A DNA stretch of 24,135 nt from Veillonellaceae bacterium (GCA_900766245.1 CAAFUR010000025.1:1-24135); one strand, 5' to 3'; numbered from the stretch's first letter, positions 1-9,390 are shown. Notes: generated by a model from the sequence alone, not told the origin. Translations and numbers: made by a program.

Positions 1-3000
1 AATTGGTGATAAATACTATCCAGTGAATGAAAAAGGTCAACCAGTTACTCCAGATGGTAAACCAGCTGTAAAAACTAATGCAGAAGGTAAACCAGTTACA
101 GAAGATGGTACTGTTATTGAACCAATCGATACAGCAAAAGAACCATTGAAATCTAATATGGTTAACCCTAATGTTGCTAATACAACAGAGAAGCCAAATA
201 ACCAAACGACAAGTCCAACACAATTGGGTAATGTAGCGAATGGTGCTAACACATTTGATCCAGTAGAAGATAAAAAATTAGGTAATGATGGTAAATGGTA
301 TAATGCAGCGGACGTACTTCCAAATGGTCAACCGAAAGAGAATGTACAACCAGTAGCTAAACCGGATAATGTTGGTAAAGCAGGTTTGATTGACTTCAGC
401 AACTCTAATCCTAATAATGCAGCTACTGTTGGTGATTTACAAAACTTAGGTTGGATTGTATCTGCAGAAGGTAACAACTACTCTGATCAAGTACGTAATG
501 CTAACGAAGTGAAATTCGTAGGTGAAGGTACAGCTACAGTTACTGGTAAAACAGATGAGAACGGTGTACGTACAATCACTGTAAAAGTGGACGACCAAGT
601 GTCTACCAATAATGCTGTGACTCCTGTAGTATACACAGATAAAGATGGTAACAAAGTGTATCCAATTAAAGGTGATGATGGCACTGTAACATATCACACA
701 ACTCCAGATGGAAAAGGTGATAATGATCAAGTTGTTCCAAATAATAATGTTGTTACATCTATCAATGGTCCTGAAGGTACAACAAGTCCAACAGAATTGA
801 AAAATGTGAAAAACAATATCCCAGCAGTGAATGATGCTGATAAAAAAGTAACAAACCCTGATGGTACAGAAAAAGGAACTGCAGGAGATGTAGCGAATAT
901 CAACAAAGCTCCATTGACAGCAACGGAAGCAGCTGACTTATTGAACCCAACAAAAGATGGAAAACCAAACCCTAACTTTGTTGGTAATAATGCGGCCACT
1001 GTATCCGATGTATTGAATGCAGGTTGGAACTTACAAAATAATGGCGAAGCTCGTGATTTTGTGAAACCATTTGATACTGTAAACTTTGTAGATGGTGCGA
1101 ATACAACAGCAGTTGTAACTACTGATACAGATGGTACAACAAGCAATGTTACATACAATGTAACAGGATTGCCTGTAACGTTCACAGATAAAGATGGTAA
1201 ACCAGTATCCAAAATTGGTGATAAATACTATCCAGTGAATGAAAAAGGTCAACCGGTTACTCCAGATGGTAAACCAGCTGTAAAAACTAATGCAGAAGGT
1301 AAACCAGTTACAGAAGATGGTACTGTTATTGAACCAATTGATACAGCAAAAGATCCATTGAAATCTAATATGGTTAATCCGAATGTTGCTAATACAGCAG
1401 ATGCACCAAATAATCAAACTACGGCTCCAACACAATTGGGTAATGTGAAAAGTAATTTACCAACTGTAAATGATGCTGATAAAAAAGCATACGATGTAAA
1501 TGGTGCTCCAATTGACGGTAAAAACAATATAGCAGCTCCTATTACAGCAGCAGATGCAGCTGACTTATTGAAACCAACAAAAGATGGAAAACCTAACTCT
1601 AACTTTGTAGGTAACAATGCAGCTACAGTATCCGATGTATTGAATGCAGGTTGGAACTTACAAAACAACGGTACTGCGAAAGACTTCGTAAAACCATATG
1701 ACACTGTAAACTTTGTAGATGGTGCGAATACAACAGCAGTAGTAACTACCAATGAAGATGGTACAACAAGCAATGTTACCTACAATGTAACAGGATTACC
1801 TGTGACGTTCACAGATAAAGATGGTAAACCAGTATCTAAAATTGGTGATAAATACTATCCAGTGAATGAAAAAGGTCAACCTATTACTTCAGATGGTAAA
1901 CCAGCTGTAAAAACTAATGCAGAAGGTAAACCAGTTACAGAAGATGGTACTGTTATTGAACCAATCAATACTGATGAAAATCCATTACAAACTAATTTAG
2001 TGAATCCAAATGTTGCTAACTCTAAGGAAGCACCAAATAACCAAACGACAAGTCCAACACAATTGGGTAATGTAGCGAATGGTGCTAACACATTTGCTCC
2101 AGTAGATGGCAAAAAAATGGCTAATGATGGTAAATGGTATCCAGCTGACCAAGTTGAACCTAATGGTCAACCTAAAACAGGGGCAGCACCAGTAGAGGTA
2201 CCAGCTAATGTTGGTAAAGCAGGTTTGATTGACTTCAGTAAATCTAACCCTAATAATGCAGCTACTGTAGGTGATTTACAAAACTTAGGTTGGATTGTAT
2301 CTGCAGAAGGTAATAAATACTCTGATCAAGTACGTAATGCTAACGAAGTGAAATTCGTAGGTGAAGGTACAGCGAGTGTTACTGGTAAAACAGATGAGAA
2401 CGGTGTACGTACTATCACTGTAAAAGTAGATGACCAAGTGTCTACGAATAATGCACAAACACCTGTGAACTATACCAATAAAGATGGTAAAAAAGTATAT
2501 CCAGTAAAAGATGAAAATGGCAATGTAACTTACCATACAACTCCAGATGGAAAAGGTAAAGGAGATGAAACAGTACCAGCAGGTGATGTGATTACATCTC
2601 TAAATGGTCCTGAAGGTACAACAACTCCAACAACATTGAGTAATGTGAAAAACAATATCCCAGCAGTGAATGATGCTGATAAAAAAGTAACAAACCCTGA
2701 TGGTACAGAAAAAGGAACCGCAGGAGATGCAAACAATATCAACAAAGCTCCATTGACAGCAACGGAAGCAGCTGATTTATTGAACCCAACAAAAGATGGA
2801 AAACCTAACCCTAACTTTGCTGGTAACAATGCAGCTACAGTATCTGATGTATTAAATGCTGGTTGGAATTTACAAAATAATGGCGAAGCTCGTGATTTTG
2901 TGAAACCATTTGATACTGTAAACTTCGTAAACGGTGGTAATACAACCGCAGTGGTAACTACAGCAGCAGATGGCACAACAAGCGATGTGACTTTCAATGT

Positions 3001-3260
3001 GACAGGCTTACCAATTACATATACAACAGCAGATGGTAAACCAGTATCCAAAGTGGGCGATAAATTCTACCCAGTAAATGAAAAAGGTCAACCAATTGGT
3101 CCAGATGGTAAACCAGCTGTTAAAACAGCTCCAAATGGTGACTTATTAGATGGAGCGGGTAATGTAATTCAACCAATTGATAAAGCAAAAAATCCATTGA
3201 AATCTAATATGGTTAACCCTAATGTGGCTAATACAGCAGATGCACCAAATAACCAAACTA
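1..3260 (+). repeat. Near-identical long internal DNA repeats in the adhesin gene
   Basis: Bases from 1 onward recur almost unchanged from about 1213 and from about 1840, and again more diverged from about 3050. The block near 371-600 recurs at 2210-2440 with the same 1839-base offset. The order of modules is A-B-B-A-B-A followed by a divergent region. Such repeats allow recombination that changes stalk length and can also collapse in short-read assemblies. Confidence 0.9.
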
Positions 3261-5767
3261 CGACTCCAACACAATTGGGTAATGTAGCGAATGGTGCGGA
3301 AACATTCAAACCTGCTGATGATGTAAAATTAGCGAATGATGGTAAATGGTATAATGCAGCAGATGTAAAACCTAATGGAGCACCAAAAACAGCAGAAGAA
3401 AACAATGGAAAAGCGCCAACTCCAGTAGCTAGCCCGTTGTCCACAAAAAATAAAGCTGGTGATGTTCTTGAAAAAGGTAATGATGGCAACTGGTATAAAT
3501 CTAGTGACTTAGAAAAAGGTGAACCTAAGCCTAATGCAGAGGAACAATTCCCAGAACCAGAAACAAAACCAGAAAATGCTGATAAAGCAGGATTGATTAA
3601 CTTTGCAAACTCTAACCCTAACAACGCAGCTACTGTAGGCGACTTACAAAACATGGGCTTTGTAGTATCTGCAAAAGATAATGGTTATACAGAGCAAATG
3701 CGTAATGCAAACAAAGTAGAGTTCAAAGGTGCTAATGGTGTACAAGTAACTGGTAAAACATTAGAAGATGGTACTCGTGAAATTACTGTAGCTTTAAAAG
3801 AAGGTCGTGTAACAAATGATGTTCTTATCACTGATAAAGATGGTAACGAAATTCATGGTGTACGTGGTGAAGATGGTAAAATCTACACAAAAGACCCTAA
3901 AACAGGTAAAGCTACAAAAGAAGAGATTCCAGTAAAACCTTCCGATACAGTGGCAAATGATGGTAATGCTTATGTAACAGGTAACGCTGTAGCTACAGCT
4001 ATTCAAAAATCTGGTTGGAATATTGGTATTGGCTCCACAGATAAAGCTTTCAGTGAAGAGGCTAAAACATATGAAAGAGTTAACCCTAAGGATAACGTAA
4101 AATATGTGAATGGTGCGAATACAACAGTATCTATGGCAGTGGATGCAGCAAAAGATAAAGATGGTGCTACAGTAACAACTACGTATGTAAAAGTAGATGT
4201 AAACCGTGACCTTCATATCGACAGTGTAACAACTGGTGGCCCTGCAAAAGATAAAGCGGGTAACCCATTGAAACAAGTGAATGGTGAATACTATCCAGAA
4301 AATGCATTAGTAAATGATGGAAAAGTATATCCAGCAGGTACAGTGATGATCGATGGCAAACCATATCCAGCAGGTTCTGCAAAAGACCCTAAAACAAAAA
4401 TGGTTCTTAAAGATGGTAAACCAGCTTCAGAAGCACAACCATTAACAGCAACTCCAAAAGATCAGTTAGCAGATGGTAAAGATGGTGCTATGACTGTGAA
4501 AGACGCTAAAGGTAACGATGGCGTATCTGCTACAGCTAAAGATGGTAAAGGTACTTTAACATTGAAAGATGCTGGCAAAGATGGTAAAGATGCTTCTCAA
4601 GTAGATATTTCTACAGCAAAAGCACCTGCTGATTTGGAAAATACACCAAAAGATGCAGTTCGTGCTAATGATGGTAACTGGTATGCACCAGCAGATGTTA
4701 CAGTAGAAGTAAAAGATGGAAAAACTGTAGTAACACCAAAAGCAGGTAAAACTCCGATTCCAAATGCACCAACTATGGATCGTATCCAATACAAAGGTAC
4801 AGATGGTAAACCTCGTAATGTGGCAACGATGGATGATGGACTTCGTTTTGTAGGGGATGATGGACAAACTATCAGTAAACCGTTAAATTCCACTATGGAA
4901 TTTACAGGTGGTAACCGCAAAAATGGTAAGCCAGTAGCGAAAGAAAACACAACGACAGGTAATATTGGTGTATTCCATGACAATGGTAAATTATCTATTC
5001 AATTAGCTAAAGATTTAGAGAAAATGAGTTCTGCTAATTTTGAGAACCCAGATGGAACTTCTACTAAGATTACTGGTAATGGCGTATCTATCACTCCTGA
5101 AACAGCTAAATTGAAAGATCTAAAAACTGGAAAACCAATCCTTGATAAAGATGGTAATCCAAAAGTAGATCCTACAAAAGTAGTATCCTTCGGAGCTCCA
5201 ACTGTTGTGACTGATCCAGCAACTGGAAAACCAGTGATGAAATCTAATATTTCTGCTGGTGGCCAAGTGATATCTAATGTAGCACCAGGTGTGGCTGATA
5301 CAGATGCAGTTAACGTATCTCAATTAAAAGGTGTAGCGAATAACATCAATATGCGTATGAACCGTATGGGTGCGCAAGCTGCAGCTATGGGTGCATTACG
5401 TCACTTACAATATGATCCATTAGAGCCAACAACAATTATGGCTGGTGTGGGTACATATAAAGGTGAAGCTGCCTTAGCATTAGGTATTGCACATTACAAA
5501 AATGAGTCTACCTTATTCCATGCAGGAGCATCTATCGGTAGCCGTGGTGATGAATTAATGGCGAACGCAGGTGTGAGCTGGAAATTTGGATCCCGTGCAG
5601 ATGAAACGGCAGTAAAAGACACATTCCGACAAGGTCCTATCAGTTCTTCCTATACTTTACAAGATAAAGTATCAGCCTTAGAAGCACAAAACCAAGTGCA
5701 AAAAGATGAAATTAATAACTTAAAAGCACAATTAGCGGAAGTGCTTCAATATGTTAAGAAAGGCTAA
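2..5767 (+). CDS. Trimeric autotransporter adhesin (YadA-like), 3' part, 5' end outside window
   Basis: The reading frame is open from base 2, so the true start lies upstream and at least 1921 residues are present. The passenger consists of repeated head/stalk modules: NNAATVGDLQNLGW and NNAATVSDVLNAGW motifs (Trp-ring-like, around 418, 991, 1618, 2257, 2827 and 3628), and Tyr/Trp-rich inserts of the NDGKWYNAADV and DKYYPVNEKGQP type. A neck motif (VADTDAVNVSQLKG, about 5290-5331) leads into a C-terminal four-strand YadA anchor (about 5400-5590, ending VSWKFG). After the anchor, where such proteins normally stop, 58 more residues follow, ending in a heptad coiled coil (LQDKVSALEAQ to VLQYV). 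Family knowledge: the anchor forms a trimeric outer-membrane barrel that exports the stalk, used for adhesion, autoaggregation or biofilm. Which surface it binds cannot be seen. A terminator follows the stop codon. Confidence 0.93.
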   Translation: MGDKYYPVNEKGQPVTPDGKPAVKTNAEGKPVTEDGTVIEPIDTAKEPLKSNMVNPNVANTTEKPNNQTTSPTQLGNVANGANTFDPVEDKKLGNDGKWYNAADVLPNGQPKENVQPVAKPDNVGKAGLIDFSNSNPNNAATVGDLQNLGWIVSAEGNNYSDQVRNANEVKFVGEGTATVTGKTDENGVRTITVKVDDQVSTNNAVTPVVYTDKDGNKVYPIKGDDGTVTYHTTPDGKGDNDQVVPNNNVVTSINGPEGTTSPTELKNVKNNIPAVNDADKKVTNPDGTEKGTAGDVANINKAPLTATEAADLLNPTKDGKPNPNFVGNNAATVSDVLNAGWNLQNNGEARDFVKPFDTVNFVDGANTTAVVTTDTDGTTSNVTYNVTGLPVTFTDKDGKPVSKIGDKYYPVNEKGQPVTPDGKPAVKTNAEGKPVTEDGTVIEPIDTAKDPLKSNMVNPNVANTADAPNNQTTAPTQLGNVKSNLPTVNDADKKAYDVNGAPIDGKNNIAAPITAADAADLLKPTKDGKPNSNFVGNNAATVSDVLNAGWNLQNNGTAKDFVKPYDTVNFVDGANTTAVVTTNEDGTTSNVTYNVTGLPVTFTDKDGKPVSKIGDKYYPVNEKGQPITSDGKPAVKTNAEGKPVTEDGTVIEPINTDENPLQTNLVNPNVANSKEAPNNQTTSPTQLGNVANGANTFAPVDGKKMANDGKWYPADQVEPNGQPKTGAAPVEVPANVGKAGLIDFSKSNPNNAATVGDLQNLGWIVSAEGNKYSDQVRNANEVKFVGEGTASVTGKTDENGVRTITVKVDDQVSTNNAQTPVNYTNKDGKKVYPVKDENGNVTYHTTPDGKGKGDETVPAGDVITSLNGPEGTTTPTTLSNVKNNIPAVNDADKKVTNPDGTEKGTAGDANNINKAPLTATEAADLLNPTKDGKPNPNFAGNNAATVSDVLNAGWNLQNNGEARDFVKPFDTVNFVNGGNTTAVVTTAADGTTSDVTFNVTGLPITYTTADGKPVSKVGDKFYPVNEKGQPIGPDGKPAVKTAPNGDLLDGAGNVIQPIDKAKNPLKSNMVNPNVANTADAPNNQTTTPTQLGNVANGAETFKPADDVKLANDGKWYNAADVKPNGAPKTAEENNGKAPTPVASPLSTKNKAGDVLEKGNDGNWYKSSDLEKGEPKPNAEEQFPEPETKPENADKAGLINFANSNPNNAATVGDLQNMGFVVSAKDNGYTEQMRNANKVEFKGANGVQVTGKTLEDGTREITVALKEGRVTNDVLITDKDGNEIHGVRGEDGKIYTKDPKTGKATKEEIPVKPSDTVANDGNAYVTGNAVATAIQKSGWNIGIGSTDKAFSEEAKTYERVNPKDNVKYVNGANTTVSMAVDAAKDKDGATVTTTYVKVDVNRDLHIDSVTTGGPAKDKAGNPLKQVNGEYYPENALVNDGKVYPAGTVMIDGKPYPAGSAKDPKTKMVLKDGKPASEAQPLTATPKDQLADGKDGAMTVKDAKGNDGVSATAKDGKGTLTLKDAGKDGKDASQVDISTAKAPADLENTPKDAVRANDGNWYAPADVTVEVKDGKTVVTPKAGKTPIPNAPTMDRIQYKGTDGKPRNVATMDDGLRFVGDDGQTISKPLNSTMEFTGGNRKNGKPVAKENTTTGNIGVFHDNGKLSIQLAKDLEKMSSANFENPDGTSTKITGNGVSITPETAKLKDLKTGKPILDKDGNPKVDPTKVVSFGAPTVVTDPATGKPVMKSNISAGGQVISNVAPGVADTDAVNVSQLKGVANNINMRMNRMGAQAAAMGALRHLQYDPLEPTTIMAGVGTYKGEAALALGIAHYKNESTLFHAGASIGSRGDELMANAGVSWKFGSRADETAVKDTFRQGPISSSYTLQDKVSALEAQNQVQKDEINNLKAQLAEVLQYVKKG

Positions 5768-5826
5768 TCTTTCTTACAGAGGTATATTTCTTAGAAGAAT
5801 GAAGTAGAAATCTATGAACTAAGATA

Positions 5827-5873
5827 AAAGGGCTGCAATGGATATGTAATGACATATTGTATTGCAGCTCTTT
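5827..5873 (+). terminator. Rho-independent terminator after the adhesin
   Basis: The inverted repeat GGGCTGCAAT / ATTGCAGCTC has an inner ATATGT/ACATAT stem and is flanked by AAA on the left and TTTAT on the right. It lies 60 bases after the adhesin stop codon. Confidence 0.8.
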
Positions 5874-5935
5874 ATCGATTTTGCATAATTAACGCAATTT
5901 ATTGATAAAATATTAGTGTATATCGAAAATTATAG

Positions 5936-5965
5936 TATACAAAAGATATCGATATGGTGTATAAT
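5936..5965 (+). promoter_or_regulatory. Putative promoter of the small exported protein gene
   Basis: TATACA (5936-5941), an 18-base spacer and TATAAT (5960-5965) lie about 70 bases before the TTG start. The -35 is only a 4/6 match. A TTGACT at about 5974 has no good -10 partner. Confidence 0.45.
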
Positions 5966-6035
5966 ATGTATTATTGACTTACACTTATACTAAACTAGAA
6001 TCATATTATGTAATGTTTGAAATGGGAGAATAATA

Positions 6036-6731
6036 TTGAAAAAAGCAATTTTAACAGCAGCGTTATTAGTAACAGTAGGCTCTAGCTTTGCTATGAGCGA
6101 TGAATTATATAGCCAAAAGAATCCAGCAAACGTAACAGACGTAGCTGTTGGCTATGAATTAGTAGCACCAATGCAAGAAACAGTAGTAGCTGTAGAAGAT
6201 TTGGGTAAAGTATTGGAACGTGCTCATGAAGTTCGTCAAGATTTGGTAAAACGCCAAGTAGCTGGTGAACATTTGACAGATCGTCAAGATCGTTTTGTTA
6301 AACATGATGTAAACCAAGATTTCCTTACTGTGTTAGATCGTAACTTAACTAACCGCGTGGAATTCTTTAAACGTGCTCACAACTGGAATGGTGATAACAA
6401 ATACGAACATTCTGGTAATTACGAAGTATTCCTTAACAGACATAATGAAAAAGCTACAGAAACTGTAAATGGTTACAGCAATAGCTATGGTTGGAATGTA
6501 TTACGTAATGTACGTCAAGACGCGTTATCCAATGTAAAAGCAGTATTGGATCAACAAGGTGAAACTGTTCGTGGCGAAGATATTGCAAAAGCAATTCTTG
6601 CTGCAGCAAGCAACAATGCAGAGACTGTAAATAACGAAGAACTTCGTTACTACATTAACGAACTTGTTTGGTACACTGCAAAACAAACAGTAAAAGAAAC
6701 AAATAAACAATTATCTCATGTTTTAAAATAA
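6036..6731 (+). CDS. Small exported protein of unknown function (231 aa)
   Basis: I do not recognise a family. The start is TTG at 6036, chosen because GGGAG (6024-6028) precedes it and because it yields a textbook signal peptide: KK, a hydrophobic stretch ILTAALLVTVGSS, and a likely cleavage after SFA near residue 19. The mature part is hydrophilic, rich in Asn, Glu, Lys and Val, has no cysteine, and looks mostly helical (VGYELVAPMQETVVAVEDLGKVLERAHEVRQ), with no membrane segment. A periplasmic or secreted location is therefore likely. It is transcribed alone: terminators lie both before it (5827-5873) and after it (6771-6808). The position behind the adhesin gene could mean a related role, but nothing in the sequence proves this. 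Confidence 0.8.
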   Translation: MKKAILTAALLVTVGSSFAMSDELYSQKNPANVTDVAVGYELVAPMQETVVAVEDLGKVLERAHEVRQDLVKRQVAGEHLTDRQDRFVKHDVNQDFLTVLDRNLTNRVEFFKRAHNWNGDNKYEHSGNYEVFLNRHNEKATETVNGYSNSYGWNVLRNVRQDALSNVKAVLDQQGETVRGEDIAKAILAAASNNAETVNNEELRYYINELVWYTAKQTVKETNKQLSHVLK

Positions 6732-6770
6732 TTGAGAGATTCATAGGATTGTAGTATCCTATTTGAAGTG

Positions 6771-6808
6771 ATAGAGAATGATTTGCCAGAAGGCAATCAT
6801 TCTCTATT
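6771..6808 (+). terminator. Rho-independent terminator
   Basis: AGAGAATGATTTGCC pairs with GGCAATCATTCTCT with one bulged T, a short AGAA loop, and is followed by ATTTTTAT. It lies about 40 bases after the exported-protein stop codon. Confidence 0.88.
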
Positions 6809-7030
6809 TTTATATTGGATGCATGTGTTATCCTAGGGTATTCACTATAAAAACTACCTGCTATAGTACTAAGGAAAGCTATATAAATCGTTAGAGGAAT
6901 AGTGTATACTATATGTATGATATAGAATACTTGGAATATTGAAAGTACTTTCGTTGTAAGAAAGATGATGTGTTATAACACTATACTATATACTGTTGTA
7001 TACGTTATATAAGTATAAGAAAGGATACCT

Positions 7031-7285
7031 ATGCAAGAAATTGTAGTAGGCGGTTTATATCGTCATTTTAAAGGCATGTTATATTATGTGATTGATATTG
7101 CTATTCATTCTGAAACAGATGAACCTCATGTGGTGTACCAACAGTTGTATGGTGAGCGCAAAACGTTTGTACGTCCCCTTGTGATGTTTGCTAGTGAAGT
7201 GGACCATGAAAAATATCCTGATGTGGAGCAGAAAGATCGCTTTCAGTTGGTCAATGGTTGGGATGTAGAACAGCAGTTGCGGTAA
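7031..7285 (+). CDS. DUF1653 domain protein (84 aa)
   Basis: The protein matches the DUF1653 pattern across its length: GGLYRHFKGMLYYVIDIAIHSET, then VVYQQLYGERKTFVRPLVMF. DUF1653 proteins are small, cytoplasmic and uncharacterised. The start ATG is preceded by AAGAAAGGA (about 7017-7025). The stop codon TAA at 7283-7285 overlaps the AAGGAGG ribosome site of the following HAD gene, so the two are co-transcribed and probably translationally coupled. The roughly 300 bases upstream (6732-7030) hold the preceding terminator and an AT-rich stretch with several TATACT-like hexamers, none in a convincing promoter pair. Confidence 0.85.
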   Translation: MQEIVVGGLYRHFKGMLYYVIDIAIHSETDEPHVVYQQLYGERKTFVRPLVMFASEVDHEKYPDVEQKDRFQLVNGWDVEQQLR

Positions 7286-7294
7286 GGAGGTTCT

Positions 7295-8080
7295 GTGAAT
7301 AGGAAATATTTTTTCTTTGATATTGATAATACACTAGCAGTGTGGCCTGATGGAACGATTCCTGAAAGTGCTCAATACTCCTTGGAGTATTTGCAGGATA
7401 AAGGGCATCACGTGGCGCTTGCTACGGGCCGTTTACAGGCAGATGCTATGCGCTTTGCCAAGATGGCAAAGACTCCGAATTTTGTGGCTGATGGGGGCTA
7501 TAGCATTACAGAAAATTATGAAGTGCAATGGATGCAGGGCATGGACCGGGATCGCTGCGTGCAGTACCTTAAGTATTTAACAAGCCACAATGTGCCTTGG
7601 GGGGTGACCCACAAGAATGAATTTGTCCGTATTACTCCTTATGAAAGCGTCCTAGCATGGAATCCTAAGTGGGATATGATGCAAAATGAAGTCGTATCAG
7701 ACTTGGTGCCTGAGGATATCGAGCATTTTTACAAGGTCTATGCGTTCATCACAGAAGAAGAGGAACAGCGACGTGGTATTGTACACATGACGAAGGATTT
7801 AATTCGCTATGGAGAAGGATGCATTTTGTTTGAACCTATGGATAAGGCTTATGGCATCCGGAAAATGATCGATGGCTTTGGCGCATCTTATCAAGATGTC
7901 ATCGTCTTCGGTGATGGCTATAACGACCTATCCATGTTCCGACCAGACTGGCTGAACATTGCCATGGGTAATGGCCGTGATGCTCTGAAAGAAAAAGCTG
8001 ACTATGTGACTGCATCTTGCTATGATGATGGAATTTATAAAGCATTGCAACATTTTGGTTTCATACCGAAGCAGTTTTAG
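7295..8080 (+). CDS. HAD-superfamily (Cof-type) phosphatase
   Basis: 261 residues with a GTG start preceded by AAGGAGG (7284-7290). HAD motif I is FDIDNT (nucleophile Asp9, general acid Asp11). Motif II is the Thr of ATGR near residue 44, and motif IV is VFGDGYNDLSMF around residue 205. The cap between motifs II and III and the length fit the Cof/YidA type IIB subfamily, which dephosphorylates sugar phosphates, flavin or PLP-type metabolites in the cytoplasm. The substrate cannot be told from sequence. It follows the DUF1653 gene by nine bases and ends before the pta promoter. Confidence 0.88.
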   Translation: MNRKYFFFDIDNTLAVWPDGTIPESAQYSLEYLQDKGHHVALATGRLQADAMRFAKMAKTPNFVADGGYSITENYEVQWMQGMDRDRCVQYLKYLTSHNVPWGVTHKNEFVRITPYESVLAWNPKWDMMQNEVVSDLVPEDIEHFYKVYAFITEEEEQRRGIVHMTKDLIRYGEGCILFEPMDKAYGIRKMIDGFGASYQDVIVFGDGYNDLSMFRPDWLNIAMGNGRDALKEKADYVTASCYDDGIYKALQHFGFIPKQF

Positions 8081-8128
8081 TATGAATGAAGTAGATAGTA
8101 TACTTTCATCATAACTATATGAAGCGGT

Positions 8129-8157
8129 TTGAACATCAAAATTAGTTATAGTATAAT
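8129..8157 (+). promoter_or_regulatory. Sigma-70-type promoter of pta
   Basis: TTGAAC (8129-8134), a 17-base spacer, and a perfect TATAAT (8152-8157), about 45 bases before the pta start. A strong AAAAGGAGG ribosome site lies at 8187-8195. Confidence 0.85.
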
Positions 8158-8201
8158 AAAGCGTAGATATATCGAAATGGGTCTTAAAAGGAGGACATAC
8201 C

Positions 8202-9200
8202 ATGGATTTAATTCAAAGTTTAAAAGAGCAAGCAAAAGGCTTGGGTAAAAAAATTGTATTGCCAGAATTCGAAGATAGCCGTGTCATCGAAGCAGCGGCT
8301 GCGATTTTGAAAGAAGGTTTCTGTGTACCTGTATTGGTTGGTGCAGAAGATAAAATTCAAGCGGCAGCTACAGCAGCTGGTGTATCTTTGGAAGGTGCTG
8401 AAATCATCAACCCAGCTACATTCGGCGAATTAAACAAAATGGTAGATACATTTGTAGAATTGCGCGCGAAAAAAGGTATGACACCTGAAAAAGCACATGC
8501 TACTATGACTGGCGATGCGTTATTCTTCGGTGCTATGTTAGTGCGTTTAGGTTTGGCTGATGGCATGGTAGCAGGTTCTGCTAGCCCTACAGCAAACGTA
8601 CTTCGTGCAGCTATCCAAGTGGTAGGTACACAAGCTGGTTTGAAAACTGTATCTAGCTCTATGCTTGTGATCACTGATAAAAAAGAATACGGCGATGACG
8701 GTTTGTTGATCTTCTCCGATTGCGGCGTTATTCCTAACCCAACATCTGAACAATTGGCTGATATCGCTGAGTCCAGCGTTGGTAAAGCTCGTTCCGTGGC
8801 AGGTATGAAAGAACCTCGCGTATCCTTCTTGTCTTTCTCCACAAAAGGATCTGCTTCTTCTCCAGAAGTTGATAAAGTGGTAGCAGCTGTAGAAGACTTG
8901 AAAGGCCGTAATGTAGACTTCGCATTCGATGGGGAATTGCAACTAGATGCGTCCATCGTTCCATCTGTAGCAGAACGTAAAGCTCCAGGATCTCAAGTAG
9001 CTGGTAAAGCTAACATCTTGATTTTCCCTGACTTACAAGCTGCTAACATTGGTTATAAATTAGTACAACGCTTTGCTGGCGCTACTGCTATCGGACCAAT
9101 CATCCAAGGTTTAGCAAAACCAATCCATGACCTTAGCCGTGGTTGCTCCGTAAGCGATATCGTTGACCTTTGCGCAATTGCTGCAGTGGAAGCAAAATAA
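8202..9200 (+). CDS. pta: Phosphate acetyltransferase
   Basis: 332 residues, the usual length of the short, single-domain Pta (PTA_PTB family). It opens MDLIQSLKEQAKGLGKKIVLPEFEDSRVIEAA, with typical later blocks GDALFFGAMLVRLGLADGMVAGS, TSEQLADIAESSV and GELQLDASIVPSVAERKAPGS, ending with the IIQGLAKPIHDLSRGCS segment of the active-site region. The enzyme converts acetyl-CoA and phosphate to acetyl phosphate and CoA; with acetate kinase it gives ATP from acetyl-CoA. No acetate kinase gene is next to it here. Codon choice is more biased than in neighbouring genes and the promoter and ribosome site are strong, suggesting high expression. A repeat element starts right after the stop codon. Confidence 0.96.
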   Translation: MDLIQSLKEQAKGLGKKIVLPEFEDSRVIEAAAAILKEGFCVPVLVGAEDKIQAAATAAGVSLEGAEIINPATFGELNKMVDTFVELRAKKGMTPEKAHATMTGDALFFGAMLVRLGLADGMVAGSASPTANVLRAAIQVVGTQAGLKTVSSSMLVITDKKEYGDDGLLIFSDCGVIPNPTSEQLADIAESSVGKARSVAGMKEPRVSFLSFSTKGSASSPEVDKVVAAVEDLKGRNVDFAFDGELQLDASIVPSVAERKAPGSQVAGKANILIFPDLQAANIGYKLVQRFAGATAIGPIIQGLAKPIHDLSRGCSVSDIVDLCAIAAVEAK

Positions 9201-9390
9201 GTCGTCTTTTGTTACGTTATGTAGCCTGTGGCGTTTTAACTGAATAATATAAAGGGAAGAGCACGACACATTCCTCCGCAAACTGATCCTACGGTAGGTT
9301 TGCTCCGGAACATGTCGTGCTCTTCTTGCATTTATGTAATTTAGCCAGTAAAAATGCCACAAGGCTACTACACCTAATGGCGTTCCTCAG
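9201..9390. repeat. MITE-like hairpin repeat, copy A (full length)
   Basis: The element starts directly after the pta stop codon. The left end GTAGCCTGTGGCGTTTTAACTG (9221-9242) is the imperfect inverse of the right end CAGTAAAAATGCCACAAGGCTAC (9346-9368). Between them is a long hairpin at 9256-9325 with arms beginning GAAGAGCACGACA and ending TGTCGTGCTCTTC. It ends with a conserved tail, TGGCGTTCCTCAG. No ORF of its own. It may also act as a terminator for pta. Confidence 0.85.

Noticed and set aside
37..5323. Many open minus-strand frames opposite the adhesin.
   Set aside because: They mirror the repetitive, stop-poor codon pattern of the adhesin and have no promoters or ribosome sites.
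9111..9362. Minus-strand open frames over the repeat elements (also at 15062-15310 and 21619-21846).
   Set aside because: They are translations of hairpin repeat DNA without ribosome sites, differ by frame between copies, and contain the structural stems.
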